Of a DNA stretch of 64,000 nucleotides, positions 1 through 8,895 are shown piece after piece (position 1 is the first letter of the stretch; each line of letters starts with the position of its first letter). This DNA comes from Candidatus Scalindua sp. SCAELEC01. Lineage in GTDB: Bacteria > Planctomycetota > Brocadiia > Brocadiales > Scalinduaceae. The translations under genes were made by a program, and so were the position numbers. The DNA is taken from contig SHMT01000014.1 of assembly GCA_004282745.1 (NCBI GenBank), positions 62,001 through 126,000 on the forward strand. The letters are read 5' to 3'. Below the pieces are notes generated by a model. That model had not been told where the DNA came from, made no database searches, and saw only the letters and a program-made list of their open reading frames with translations.

Positions 1-80
1 ATGGAAGATAATTCCTCTTTTCATATTAAATTATTTCAATAGAGACTATTTAAAAACCACAGAAAAGGAGAAAGTAAATA

Positions 81-2267
81 ATGACTGTAGGCAAAAAATT
101 TGCGCTAGTATTCTCAATTTTTTTTGTAACCGTATTTGTCGGCGCTTTTATTGTATTTAATACTATCAAGAGTCAGCATGGAGATAAACAGACAGTTAAT
201 CTTGCCGGGAGACAGAGCATGTTGACTCAAAAATATACGAAAGAGTACATTGATGAACTGATTCCCCTCCAGGTTCGCCACAGCACCCTGAAGGCTGCAG
301 AAATCGCAACGCTCCAGATCGTGGAGGACAGGAAACAGTATACGAAGAACATCGTCGTAAAGCTCAAAAAGGACGGTGTCCTGGACGTACACCCTAATAG
401 GAATTATGCCAAGATCGATGGCGGTATCCCCCTCCCGGCAACGTTTGTTCAGGAGGTTTCCTCCAACATAAACGAGAAAGGTGTCTACAGTTATAATCTC
501 TTAAGCAAGTGGAACATAAACAGAGACAAAGGGCTAAAAACAGACTTCGAGAAAGAGGCTTTCGACCATCTCTACTCTAAAAAGGGAAAGTCATTCTCCC
601 GTTTATTGGTACATAACGGTCTCTACACCCTTCGTTACGCAACCGCTGATGTCGCATCAGCAAAGGGGTGTGTAAGTTGTCATAATGCACATGAGGAGAG
701 CCCTAAGAATGACTTCAAACTGGGAGACGTTATGGGAATCCTTATAGTCAACATCCCTATCGGTACGGTAAGTCATGAAACAGAGGAGTTCTTTGCGGAT
801 TCCGGGGACAAGGAATTTGGGGCAGTCTCTTTCCTCAAGACAAAGAAGGTCTTTGATACAACCCTTGCAGCCCTCATGAATGGCGGGGAAGCGCCTCTTG
901 ATCTTGAAATGACGAGTTTTGCCACACTCCCTGCCACAGAAGACGTTAAGATCAAGAGCAAACTGAATGAGGTGAAACAGCTCTGGGAGAAGACACAGGA
1001 AAATTTTAATACCCTTTCAACGGTTGAACCAAATTCCGCAGAGTATATCGTTGCCTATGGTACTGCCTATGACAGTGCCAATGCTACCATGAAGGGGATG
1101 AATGAAGCGGTTGCTCTGTACCAGGCAAATTCAGAGAAGAAATCAACGATGCTCATGTGGATCCAAGGTTGTTCTGTAGCTCTTGTCTGTCTGGTAATAG
1201 GGCTTGGATGGGTGTTCTTTGCACGTCCATTAATCACTTTCCTACGAGAGCTGGCAGACAAATTAGGGGATGGAGCCGAGCAGGTTGCATCAGCATCAGG
1301 TCAAATTTCATCCTCAAGCCAAAGCCTCGCACAAGGGGCATCGGAACAGGCATCCTCTATCGAGGAGACCTCGGCATCCATGGAGGAGATGTCCTCGACG
1401 ACAAAGCAGAATGCAAATAACGCAAAAGAGGCGGCCCAACTCGCATCTCTCTGCAATAGCACGGCAGAGTCAGGGAGCAAGTCTGTGCATGAGATGAACG
1501 ATGCGATGAACGATATTAACGATAGCAGTAAAAAGATCAGTGATATCATAAAGGTGATAGATGGCATAGCATTCCAGACAAACCTCCTCGCCTTGAATGC
1601 AGCAGTAGAGGCAGCCCGGGCAGGGGAACATGGGAAAGGGTTTGCGGTAGTGGCTGAAGAGGTGAGAAATCTTGCTCAGAGGAGCGCCGCTGCGGCTAAA
1701 GATACAACGGAATTGATTGAGGATTGTGTTGGGAAGGCAAATGCGGGTACAGAGCTATCGGTAAGGTGTAAGGAGGTGTTGGCTGGTATTGTAACAAACG
1801 TGAAGAAGGTAAACACCCTCATAGAAGAGATCGCTACGGCATCGGATGAGCAGGCAGACGGAATAGACCAGGTGAGTCAGGCCGTTCAACAGATGGACCA
1901 GGTAACACAGCAGAATGCGGCCAATGCCGAAGAGACTGCGGCAGCAAGTGAAGAGATGTCGGCACAATCGCAGACACTCCTTGATCAGGTCAAGATATTA
2001 TCAGAACAAATTGGAGGTGCAGGAAAAAGGGCATTGAGCGCTGGACATCAAAAACCAGCGCCAACACTCAGTGACACAAGAAAAAATATGAGACAAACCT
2101 TTGGGACTGGTTCCGGACAATTTTCAGGAAATAAGACTCAGCCAATCCAAACACATAGACATGGTAGTGGTATTGACGAATCTCTACCTATGGGAGAAAC
2201 AGAGTCCATGATACCAATGGACACAGATACTATTCAGGAATATGATACGCGATTGAATGATTTTTAA
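81..2267 (+). CDS. Methyl-accepting chemotaxis protein with PilJ-type sensor and inserted c-type heme module
   Basis: Inner-membrane chemoreceptor of 728 residues. A TM helix lies at about residues 8-28. It is followed by a PilJ/NarX-like first helix ([17 protein letters not shown]), then a Tll0287/DUF3365-like region with one heme c motif CVSCH at residues 197-201. A second helical stretch (about 250-350) leads into TM2 (about 355-380), and the rest is a full MCP signalling domain with its hairpin tip near 493-540. No C-terminal CheB/CheR pentapeptide is visible. The start follows AAAAGGAG. It should signal to a CheA/CheW array encoded elsewhere. The CheX-like gene downstream on the opposite strand and the PilJ/heme proteins beyond it suggest a shared sensory role. 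Membership of the MCP family is certain; reading the sensor as a heme module inserted into a PilJ bundle is inference from motif order. Confidence 0.93.
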   Translation: MTVGKKFALVFSIFFVTVFVGAFIVFNTIKSQHGDKQTVNLAGRQSMLTQKYTKEYIDELIPLQVRHSTLKAAEIATLQIVEDRKQYTKNIVVKLKKDGVLDVHPNRNYAKIDGGIPLPATFVQEVSSNINEKGVYSYNLLSKWNINRDKGLKTDFEKEAFDHLYSKKGKSFSRLLVHNGLYTLRYATADVASAKGCVSCHNAHEESPKNDFKLGDVMGILIVNIPIGTVSHETEEFFADSGDKEFGAVSFLKTKKVFDTTLAALMNGGEAPLDLEMTSFATLPATEDVKIKSKLNEVKQLWEKTQENFNTLSTVEPNSAEYIVAYGTAYDSANATMKGMNEAVALYQANSEKKSTMLMWIQGCSVALVCLVIGLGWVFFARPLITFLRELADKLGDGAEQVASASGQISSSSQSLAQGASEQASSIEETSASMEEMSSTTKQNANNAKEAAQLASLCNSTAESGSKSVHEMNDAMNDINDSSKKISDIIKVIDGIAFQTNLLALNAAVEAARAGEHGKGFAVVAEEVRNLAQRSAAAAKDTTELIEDCVGKANAGTELSVRCKEVLAGIVTNVKKVNTLIEEIATASDEQADGIDQVSQAVQQMDQVTQQNAANAEETAAASEEMSAQSQTLLDQVKILSEQIGGAGKRALSAGHQKPAPTLSDTRKNMRQTFGTGSGQFSGNKTQPIQTHRHGSGIDESLPMGETESMIPMDTDTIQEYDTRLNDF

Positions 2268-2299
2268 TGAATTATAGTAGTTCTCAATCTGAAAAAAAT

Positions 2300-2676
2300 A
2301 AGGAATTGAGTGCCGAAGCGAAACACAGGAACAGACCAGAGCATATGAGTGATGAAGTCACGGTAATGGTGACGGAGCAACGGTCTCTGGATCACCCAGT
2401 AATGGGAATTGGTCAACCAGCCCGCCCGGATGAATCCGTTTAGGCGGGCAATGTGAGGAATCATTGAACAGAGCAAAGTCGTTTAACATTTCGAAATATG
2501 CAGTAATGGAAGCATTCAGAAAAGTAAAAACAAATGGAGGTGCAGCGGGAGTAGATGGGTAGTCAATAGAAAAGTTGGAGAGAAATCTCAAAGATAATCT
2601 CTAGAAGGGTCCAGGAAAGAATGTCATCGGGGACATACTTCCCGCCAGCGGTTAAAGCTGTTGCTATTGTAAAAAA
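2300..2676 (+). pseudogene. Remnant of a group II intron 5' region and reverse transcriptase N-terminus
   Basis: From position 2463 (TTG) the plus strand reads as the start of a group II intron RT (LNRAKSFNISKYAVMEAF, then the AGVDG motif). It is broken by a TAG right after VDG, a second TAG after KDNL and a frame change before RMSSGTYFPPAV. Homology stops after AIVKK. The noncoding sequence before it matches the leader of the other RT fragment near 63.0-63.2 kb. This copy is a decayed, truncated intron relic. A string like the family A repeat end (GGGTCCAGGAAAGAAT) lies at the frame break, which may be coincidence. Confidence 0.75.
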
Positions 2677-2725
2677 AGGCGTAATCAAACATATCTTCAC
2701 ACAAAAGATACCCTGATTACGCCTT
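2676..2725. repeat. Inverted repeat at the truncation point of the RT relic
   Basis: AAGGCGTAATCA at 2676-2687 pairs with TGATTACGCCTT at 2714-2725, and an inner TATCTT/AAGATA extends the stem. It starts exactly where RT homology is lost. It could be the end of another mobile element or a terminator. On the minus strand it lies just after the cheX-like gene, and the A-run before 2676 would read as a T-tract there, so a terminator for that gene is plausible. Confidence 0.5.
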
Positions 2726-2781
2726 CGACTTACAGCCCCGAGAACTGCACGGCAAGGTTGCAAACCCATTTATGTAATGTA

Positions 2782-3426
2782 TTACACAACTGAATGGGTA
2801 GTACTAATCGTTACTTTAAGAGAAGCGATTTTGTCTTTTAGGTCTCTGTTTTCTGCTTGTAATGCATTCATGTCCATTTTCTTATCAGAGTCAATAGTAT
2901 AGCTTTTCGGTACTTCGTTCGGTTGAACACCAACATCAAAGTGACCTTTATCATATGAAAACCTCGTCATTATCCATGAAAACTGGGCCTGAGATTCAAT
3001 AGAGAGTCCAGACTCACCTCCGGGCGGTGATGCAATGGTCAATTTCTTTCCTGCTATTACCCAGGGAGTGAGGAGATGAAGTTCCCCCATAGTACTTTCC
3101 AATCTGTTTTTCGCGCCACCTGCTATCATGTTTACTATTTCACCCATTCCATCTTTGACGTCCTCATCAATTTCTAATGCTTCGATTCCCAGCATAGTAC
3201 CGGCAAGATGGCATGCTGTTGAACCATAGGTAAATATGGCAATTTTACCCATGTATTTTTGTCCAAAAAAATGGAGAGAAGATATCAGATCAGTAAAGAT
3301 ATTTTTTTCGTCCTTGATACATGACTCCTCGCTCTTTACATCTATCATAAACATGGAAGAGAAGACTTCAACCGTAGACTCTTGAATAGCGCTAACGATG
3401 TTGCTCTCTAAGGGCCTAATATTCAA
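2782..3426 (-). CDS. CheX-like chemotaxis phosphatase
   Basis: A 214-residue cytoplasmic protein resembling the CheC/CheX/FliY phosphatases that remove phosphate from CheY. The helix DGMGEIVNMIAGGAKNRL carries the E-x2-N signature of this family, with the usual Gly-rich turn. A short helical tail (about 180-210, rich in E, K and L) is probably coiled coil. The start codon is TTG, supported by AAGGAG about nine bases upstream. It converges with the chemoreceptor gene, from which it is separated by a group II intron relic. It may serve the same signalling array. CheX assignment is good at the family level; the actual CheY partner is not in this part of the window. Confidence 0.75.
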   Translation of the reverse strand: MNIRPLESNIVSAIQESTVEVFSSMFMIDVKSEESCIKDEKNIFTDLISSLHFFGQKYMGKIAIFTYGSTACHLAGTMLGIEALEIDEDVKDGMGEIVNMIAGGAKNRLESTMGELHLLTPWVIAGKKLTIASPPGGESGLSIESQAQFSWIMTRFSYDKGHFDVGVQPNEVPKSYTIDSDKKMDMNALQAENRDLKDKIASLKVTISTTHSVV

Positions 3427-3614
3427 CCACTTACTCCTTAAAAAGAAAGAAAAATACGTAATGAATTTTTTTGCATATTTCCACTCTTACTGATTATCGA
3501 TTTATTACATTACATCATTGAGCTTTATTTTATAACTATTTCACTAAACAAATAATTCTGATTACCTCTTTAACTCTCTGTTTAATTAATTCTAACTTAC
3601 GGATAAATGTATCA

Positions 3615-3934
3615 TATACCCATTGTAAAATGGTTTTAGGAATTTCCGGGCCGGAGTTTACTTGAAATTTTGATTTTTCGATTGAACAAAACCAGAGGCT
3701 TAGTAATACTAAGGGTCCAGGAAAAAATAACTTGTTGCTTTATAGCGCTCAGTTTTAGATCAGATTTGGTTGATCTGATCGAGCAGGACCGCAGGCGTAG
3801 CCTGAGCTACAGCGAGGATACTGCGAGTGAAGAGCGGCCGAAGGTGGCCTGAAAATGAGATGCCAGAACGACAAGTTATTTTTCCCTGGATCCTGAGGGC
3901 TCAGGAAACCTAAAACCAATTTGTGATGGGTATA
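3615..3934. mobile_element. MITE family D copy, interrupted by a family A MITE
   Basis: The left end TATACCCATTGTAAAATGG and the right end (reverse complement TATACCCATCACAAATTGG) form imperfect terminal inverted repeats of about 26 bp, continuing into TTTTAGG on both sides. Part of the interior (about 3615-3708) recurs inverted near 63.6-63.7 kb. A family A element sits inside. The right end abuts the stop codon of the TPR-PilJ gene. TA-ended termini suggest mobilisation by an IS630/Tc1-type transposase, which is inference. Confidence 0.8.
3712..3894. mobile_element. MITE family A copy nested in family D
   Basis: The left end GGGTCCAGGAAAAAATAACT and the right end (reverse complement GGATCCAGGGAAAAATAACT) are near-perfect inverted repeats. 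The interior is shared with copies at 8705-8895 and 38934-39063. It encodes nothing recognisable. Its position inside family D shows the order of insertion: D first, then A. Confidence 0.8.
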
Positions 3935-5530
3935 TTATGTACTCGTATTCTGTTGAGTGACATCAACATATAGTTCTGTTAATCGGTCAGTTTTCTCTAG
4001 AAGTATTTCGCAAAAATTAACCACTACCAATACATTAAATTCTTTACCGCTATCTTCTATACATTTATTCACGGTCTTGAACACTTTTCGCCATTCCATC
4101 TTAGTAATAGATTTTATCAGACCTTTTATTTCTGCGGTGTTTTCAGCAGCATCTTCTAAGGTCAACATTGCGCTATCAAACGTTGATAGGGTTTCTATCA
4201 TTAAATCCATCCGTTGCTCTTTCTCAAGACCCATACTTACAGCGAGATAATCACGGGCCAATCTCATAGAGTACATCCGCTGCAATCCTGCAATATCAAT
4301 GAGCTCAGAGTATGCGTACGTCGTTAAAGATTCTAAGTATTTCGTCATTTGTTGATTCTTTTCCAGAAGATTATCACTCATATTTAAGATAGTTAGAAAG
4401 CCTCTCTGTGTGGGGTCTTGGTAAAGCTCATTTTCCAACTTGTGCCAATCAGTCTGAGCTATCCCAATCGCCTTAGCAACCTCTCTATTTTCAGAAATTT
4501 GGGCAAATGCAAGCAGTGCCCTATAAATTCCATTTGTTATTTTTATCGTTCTGCCGAGCTCTTTTTTTGCTCTCTCTCTTTTACCTATCGGATAATCATT
4601 TACAACTTGAACCCCATACAACTTTGCCATCTTCATGGCCAACATTTTCGTTTTGCCGCTGTGTCGTAATGCATCATGTATGTTGGTAATAATTACTGTT
4701 TGTTTTTCCCCTGGCTGTATTTTTTCACTATCTTCTTGGAATGTTTCGGCAAAGGCAGACACTTTACCCGGAAGTATCTGCTCCCTCGGAACACTCACTA
4801 TCTGCTTTTCTCTTGTATGTTGCTGATCTTGAGAGATAGGGACTTGAAAAATGGATTCCAAATTTTTTCTATGAATTTCAGCGTGCCGATATGCATCCCC
4901 ATAATTACCCATAAAACAATACAGGGACTCAAGTACCCTATGTGCAACGGAGAAGTCAGGTTTAAGTTCAATCGCTTTTTTTAAGAGATCCTCTGCACTC
5001 TCAAAGTCTCCTTTCTCTTTCGCTACAAGCCCTTTAAGATAGTAGATGTTTGAAGTGTCATCAATTTTGCGTATTGCCCCTTGCCACAATAGCATTGTAT
5101 TATCCGGCTTTCCCGCTTTCTTGTAGGCAATGCCTAGATAGTAATATATTTCCATTCTATTTCGGTTAATGCCAAATGCCTTTTCAAACACGGTAATGGC
5201 TTCATCATACTGACCTATCTTGTTAAATATTCTTCCCTGTCTAATAAGAGAATCAACAGATGAAGGTTTTAGTCTTGACGTCTCATTAAACGCTTTCAAC
5301 GCTTCATCCAACATACCTTTCTCTTCATATAAGGTTCCCAAACTGTAGTACGCTTCATAATGTTCGGGGTTAGACGTGATAAATTCTTCAATTTTACCTA
5401 TTGCGTCATCTGTCTTGTTCCTCATCAGGCTCGTTGCAGCACTCGCTTCTTTACCACACCCGATTAAAGACACGATGAGACACAAAAATAGTAAGGAGAG
5501 AAATCGTACAATTTTATTACCCTGTAACAT
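3935..5530 (-). CDS. TPR lipoprotein with C-terminal tandem PilJ-type domains
   Basis: Exported protein of about 531 residues. The chosen ATG is preceded by GGAGGA about five bases upstream. An ATG 15 bases earlier would place that Shine-Dalgarno inside the gene. A signal peptide ends in a lipobox (SLIGC), so it is probably a lipoprotein. Four to five TPR units follow (motifs such as YYSLGTLYEEKG and YYYLGIAYKKAG), and then two PilJ-type helical modules: one with MKMAKLYGVQVVNDYP and one with IAGLQRMYSMRLARDYLA. The C-terminal half is clearly paralogous to the next two PilJ proteins on this strand. There is no transmembrane or output domain, so a ligand-binding or scaffold role for a receptor is likely but unproven. 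Its TAA stop touches the family D MITE. Confidence 0.82.
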   Translation of the reverse strand: MLQGNKIVRFLSLLFLCLIVSLIGCGKEASAATSLMRNKTDDAIGKIEEFITSNPEHYEAYYSLGTLYEEKGMLDEALKAFNETSRLKPSSVDSLIRQGRIFNKIGQYDEAITVFEKAFGINRNRMEIYYYLGIAYKKAGKPDNTMLLWQGAIRKIDDTSNIYYLKGLVAKEKGDFESAEDLLKKAIELKPDFSVAHRVLESLYCFMGNYGDAYRHAEIHRKNLESIFQVPISQDQQHTREKQIVSVPREQILPGKVSAFAETFQEDSEKIQPGEKQTVIITNIHDALRHSGKTKMLAMKMAKLYGVQVVNDYPIGKRERAKKELGRTIKITNGIYRALLAFAQISENREVAKAIGIAQTDWHKLENELYQDPTQRGFLTILNMSDNLLEKNQQMTKYLESLTTYAYSELIDIAGLQRMYSMRLARDYLAVSMGLEKEQRMDLMIETLSTFDSAMLTLEDAAENTAEIKGLIKSITKMEWRKVFKTVNKCIEDSGKEFNVLVVVNFCEILLEKTDRLTELYVDVTQQNTST

Positions 5531-5610
5531 TAAGAAATCCTCCATTTATTAGCATATTTCAGGTTATGGCAGTAAACGATCAGAAGAAAAAAAAAAACAA
5601 CATCACATCC

Positions 5611-6636
5611 CTAACCAATGTCAGTATACATCCTTGTTAATCGATCTGTCTTATCCCGTAACGTTTCACAAAAATTGATCATCACAAATATATTAAACTT
5701 TTTACCATTACCCTCAAGACATTCATTCACCGTATCGTAGACTTTTTTCCATTCCATTTTAGTAATAGATTTTATCACTCCTCCTATTTCCAATGTATTT
5801 TTGGGAGCATTTTCCAAAGCTAACATGGCGCTATCAAAGACATTTACGGTTTCCAGCATCAGCCCCATACGATGTTCTTTATCAATATCCATACTTGCAG
5901 CAAGATAATCACGCGCCAGTTTCATAGCGTACAAACTTTGCCTTCCTGCAATATTTATACATTTAGACTGACTGTCAGGATATTGAGCCTCAAGAAGTTT
6001 CGTCATAGTATCATTGCTGACTAAGAGTTTGTCGCTTATCTCAAGGACTAGCAGAAAGCCTTCCCTTGTTGGTTCTTTGGAAAGTGCTTTTTCAAGTAAA
6101 AGCCAATAAGCTTGAGATGACTTAACCTTTTGATATAATTCTGGTTGATTCGCGACAGGTGCATATAAAAGCAGTGAATTATAAATACTATTGGAAAGCC
6201 CCATCGCTTCATCCAATTGTTTCTTGACAATCCGCTGTTTCTCAATGGGATAGTCTTTTATGACTTGTACTCCGTATAAATTGGCCATTCGCATTGACAG
6301 CACCCTAGATTTGCAACAATAATTTATTGCTTCCTTGACATTCTTAAAGTTTAAGAAAGGTGAGAGTGCCTGTTGTCTAGACTTCTTCAATCTTTTCCCT
6401 GACTGTTCAAGTTTAACGCGAGAATGTGTCCCAGGCATAATAACTGATTCCCGTTTTGCAACCTTATTTACCATTACAAGAGGCTTCGTGCTCTTTGTCG
6501 TGTAAGAAGTACAAGCAGGCAGAAGTAACGCAACACAACAACTACTAATCACTATTTTGTATACGCTCATCAATTTTTTATCTTCTGTATGTAAATTGTT
6601 ACCATTGCACGTTATTTTTTTTTGATTTTTTTTCAT
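5611..6636 (-). CDS. Lipoprotein with tandem PilJ-type domains
   Basis: Predicted exported protein of 341 residues. The export signal with lipobox LLPAC sits after an internal Met at residue 23 (position 6570), so the true start may be 6570, which would give a normal-length signal peptide. Neither ATG has a strong ribosome site. The mature protein carries two PilJ/NarX-like modules: MRMANLYGVQVIKDYPIEK in the first and NIAGRQSLYAMKLARDYLA in the second. It closely parallels the C-terminal half of the neighbouring TPR protein and the third PilJ protein. PilJ-type four-helix bundles in NarX bind nitrate/nitrite through a conserved first-helix box; whether this one binds an anion is not shown by the sequence. 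Confidence 0.8.
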   Translation of the reverse strand: MKKNQKKITCNGNNLHTEDKKLMSVYKIVISSCCVALLLPACTSYTTKSTKPLVMVNKVAKRESVIMPGTHSRVKLEQSGKRLKKSRQQALSPFLNFKNVKEAINYCCKSRVLSMRMANLYGVQVIKDYPIEKQRIVKKQLDEAMGLSNSIYNSLLLYAPVANQPELYQKVKSSQAYWLLLEKALSKEPTREGFLLVLEISDKLLVSNDTMTKLLEAQYPDSQSKCINIAGRQSLYAMKLARDYLAASMDIDKEHRMGLMLETVNVFDSAMLALENAPKNTLEIGGVIKSITKMEWKKVYDTVNECLEGNGKKFNIFVMINFCETLRDKTDRLTRMYTDIG

Positions 6637-6825
6637 AATTTATTTATTCATTTGGAGGAGGGTATTATTCTCTCTCATTGATGTATCCAGCATTCGCTTA
6701 TCTCTAGAGCAGATTCGCTGTTTTCTCAACCACCATACATCGTTCTCCCTTGGAAATTATTTTCAAGTTTAACAAGGTAAACGTAAATAGTATGCCATCT
6801 AGTCTTGGTCAGCAGTGTCATCACT

Positions 6826-7605
6826 TCACTCTGCCTTTGCAAGATTTTCCGGAGGATACGGGAATTTCAGACTTATTGCACCTCGTATTTCTCCCTCCTT
6901 GTACCCCTCCTTGATCTTCTTAGATATGTCTCTTTCGCCCTTTGGTCCACCATGACATTTGAGACATGCAGATGTTATATATAGTGGTAACATATACCTA
7001 TAGGTCTTGGATCCGTCAATATTGGTGACAACCGTTCCCTTCCCCTTCCCTTTTGGGTAACCGTTCTTTTCAAATTCTTTGAGATTTTCTATCTCAAAGG
7101 CATCAGGATGATTCGCAGGATTTCTGAATTGAATACTCGTCTGTTTGAGATTATAGCCTGCTCCCAAAGCCTTATTATATTTGTAACCCGTTCGCCTGCC
7201 AACGATAGCAGGTATAATCTTCTTAAACCCTCTCCCCTTCTTGTTAAGAACCTGCTGACTCTCTTCAATTACGGTCTTTGATGATACAAGTAATGTCCCC
7301 AAAATTTTTTCTGTTTGGTCTGCTGAATTTGCATCATCTTCAGACACCTCTACACCCGTTGCATCTTTAAAGTGCTTCTTCAACTGGGACACGTATAGAT
7401 CACCGGTGAATCCTTTATCTCCTTTTTCCGGATCATTAAACAAATCTTGATGTTCGGCAATTATTGCTCTGCAGGATACCAGTAGCTTAGAAACCAGTTC
7501 GGCACGTTTTTCAAGTTCTTTTTCGTCTTCAGCATAGAGAGGGGCTATCGACATACAAGCAACGAACAACAATACAAATCCATTGTAAACGAATTTTCTC
7601 AGCAT
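6826..7605 (-). CDS. Exported Tll0287-like (DUF3365) mono-heme protein
   Basis: A 259-residue periplasmic protein. It has a signal peptide ending near LYA (about residue 25) and a single heme c motif CLKCH close to the C-terminus, followed by GGPKG and a late beta segment (RGAISLKFP), the layout of Tll0287/DUF3365 domains. GGAGG precedes the ATG. This is the stand-alone form of the module that appears inserted in the chemoreceptor sensor at the start of the window. It lies between PilJ protein genes on the same strand. A redox or gas-sensing role is a reasonable inference for the family; no output domain is present. Confidence 0.85.
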   Translation of the reverse strand: MLRKFVYNGFVLLFVACMSIAPLYAEDEKELEKRAELVSKLLVSCRAIIAEHQDLFNDPEKGDKGFTGDLYVSQLKKHFKDATGVEVSEDDANSADQTEKILGTLLVSSKTVIEESQQVLNKKGRGFKKIIPAIVGRRTGYKYNKALGAGYNLKQTSIQFRNPANHPDAFEIENLKEFEKNGYPKGKGKGTVVTNIDGSKTYRYMLPLYITSACLKCHGGPKGERDISKKIKEGYKEGEIRGAISLKFPYPPENLAKAE

Positions 7606-7744
7606 CAGGTAATCCTCCAGTCAAAACACTATTATTAAAATTTGTCCTTTGTAAGACATACAGGTACAAATTTAGGTTAACGTCTCAATTCTCTGATAGA
7701 TAAAGTTTTATCAATACCCACATTTTCAGCACAGCTTGTTTTGG

Positions 7745-8548
7745 TTATGATACCTCAATATACAGTCCCGTTAAGCGGGTAGTCTTCTCCAATAGTGTGT
7801 CACAAAATTTAACCAATAGGCCCACATTAAATTTTGTACCATTACTCTCTATACACTCGGTAACAGAGCCATAGACTTTTCTCCACTCCATTTTAGTAAT
7901 AGATTTGATAAGCCCCTTTATTTTTGCTGTATTTTCAGTAGAGCCTTCCATGGTCAACATTGCACTCTCAAATTCAACTGCGACATCAAGCATTAAGTCA
8001 ATCCTATACTCCTTATCAATTCCCAGACTTGCTGCAAGATAATCACGCGCCAATTGCTGTGAGTACATTCCTTGCCTCCCTGCAATATTGATAATCTCCG
8101 ACGTTGGAACCGGGGATAGCGATTCCATATATGATGTCATCATTTCATTCGCTTCAAGCAGCCTATCACTTAAATCCAAGACATCCAGAAAGGCTGGCTG
8201 TGTTGGTGGTTTTGATAGCATTTTCTCCATATGATGCCAATTGTCCTGTGCTTCCTTAACCGTTCGTGCCAATTCCGGTTTATGGGTAACAGGACCATAC
8301 GAAAGCAATGCCTTGTAGATGTCGTTCATTACTTTTTTTGCTTCATCTAACTGCTTTTTTGCAAGCCGTTTTTTTTCCGTTGGGTAATCTTTGATAACTT
8401 GAATACCATATAGATTGGCCATACGCATTGATAATGTCCTGGTTTTACCACTATTGTTTATTGCCTGCTCTGTACTCTCTAAAGTCATGGCGTGTACTTG
8501 CGTCGCAACAAAAAACAGAAGTATAAACACAAAAATTGCTCTTTTCAT
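7745..8548 (-). CDS. Secreted protein with tandem PilJ-type domains
   Basis: About 267 residues. The start is set by AAAGGAG five bases before an ATG and by a typical signal peptide (MKRAIFVFILLFFVATQVHA). Longer in-frame starts have no such site. The mature protein has two PilJ-type modules, marked by MRMANLYGIQVIKDYP and NIAGRQGMYSQQLARDYLAA, then a conserved C-terminal helix region (IKSITKMEWRKVY). That last motif is nearly identical in the other two PilJ proteins, so the three are paralogues made by local duplication. There is no lipobox, unlike its two relatives, so it is probably free in the periplasm. Function unknown; a binding protein for a receptor is the best guess. Confidence 0.82.
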   Translation of the reverse strand: MKRAIFVFILLFFVATQVHAMTLESTEQAINNSGKTRTLSMRMANLYGIQVIKDYPTEKKRLAKKQLDEAKKVMNDIYKALLSYGPVTHKPELARTVKEAQDNWHHMEKMLSKPPTQPAFLDVLDLSDRLLEANEMMTSYMESLSPVPTSEIINIAGRQGMYSQQLARDYLAASLGIDKEYRIDLMLDVAVEFESAMLTMEGSTENTAKIKGLIKSITKMEWRKVYGSVTECIESNGTKFNVGLLVKFCDTLLEKTTRLTGLYIEVS

Positions 8549-8704
8549 TTTAGCTCCTTTTCTTTTCTTAAGTTTATTTGTCTCGCCCAACATAATAACT
8601 AGCATTCTTGTATGAATGCTCATCCAGTGTTTCAACACGTATCATTTCTCGATTTGTGAATACTATTTCTACTCTAAAACGAAATATTGCATAATTATCT
8701 CCTA

Positions 8705-8895
8705 AGGGCTCAAGAAAAAATAACTTGCCGTTTTTGCCTGTCCCTGCCAGAAAGAGTGTCACCCGCCCGGCCTCTCTTCACTCTCAGTATCCTCGCTATA
8801 GCTCAGGCTACGCCTGCGGTACTGCTCGATCAGATCGACCAAATCTGATCTAAAACTGAGCGCTATAAAACAACAAGACATTTTTTCCTGCACCC
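8705..8895. mobile_element. MITE family A copy
   Basis: Inverted-repeat ends (GGGCTCAAGAAAAAATAACT and, reversed, GGGTGCAGGAAAAAATGTCT), flanked by TA on both sides. The interior matches the copy at 3712-3894 in reverse orientation. The TA plus the first element base form the TAG stop of the DnaJ/FGE-like gene. Confidence 0.82.

Noticed and set aside
1-42. Short plus-strand frame (MEDNSSFHIKLFQ) at the window start
   Set aside because: It could be the tail of an upstream gene, but 13 codons cannot be supported from this window.
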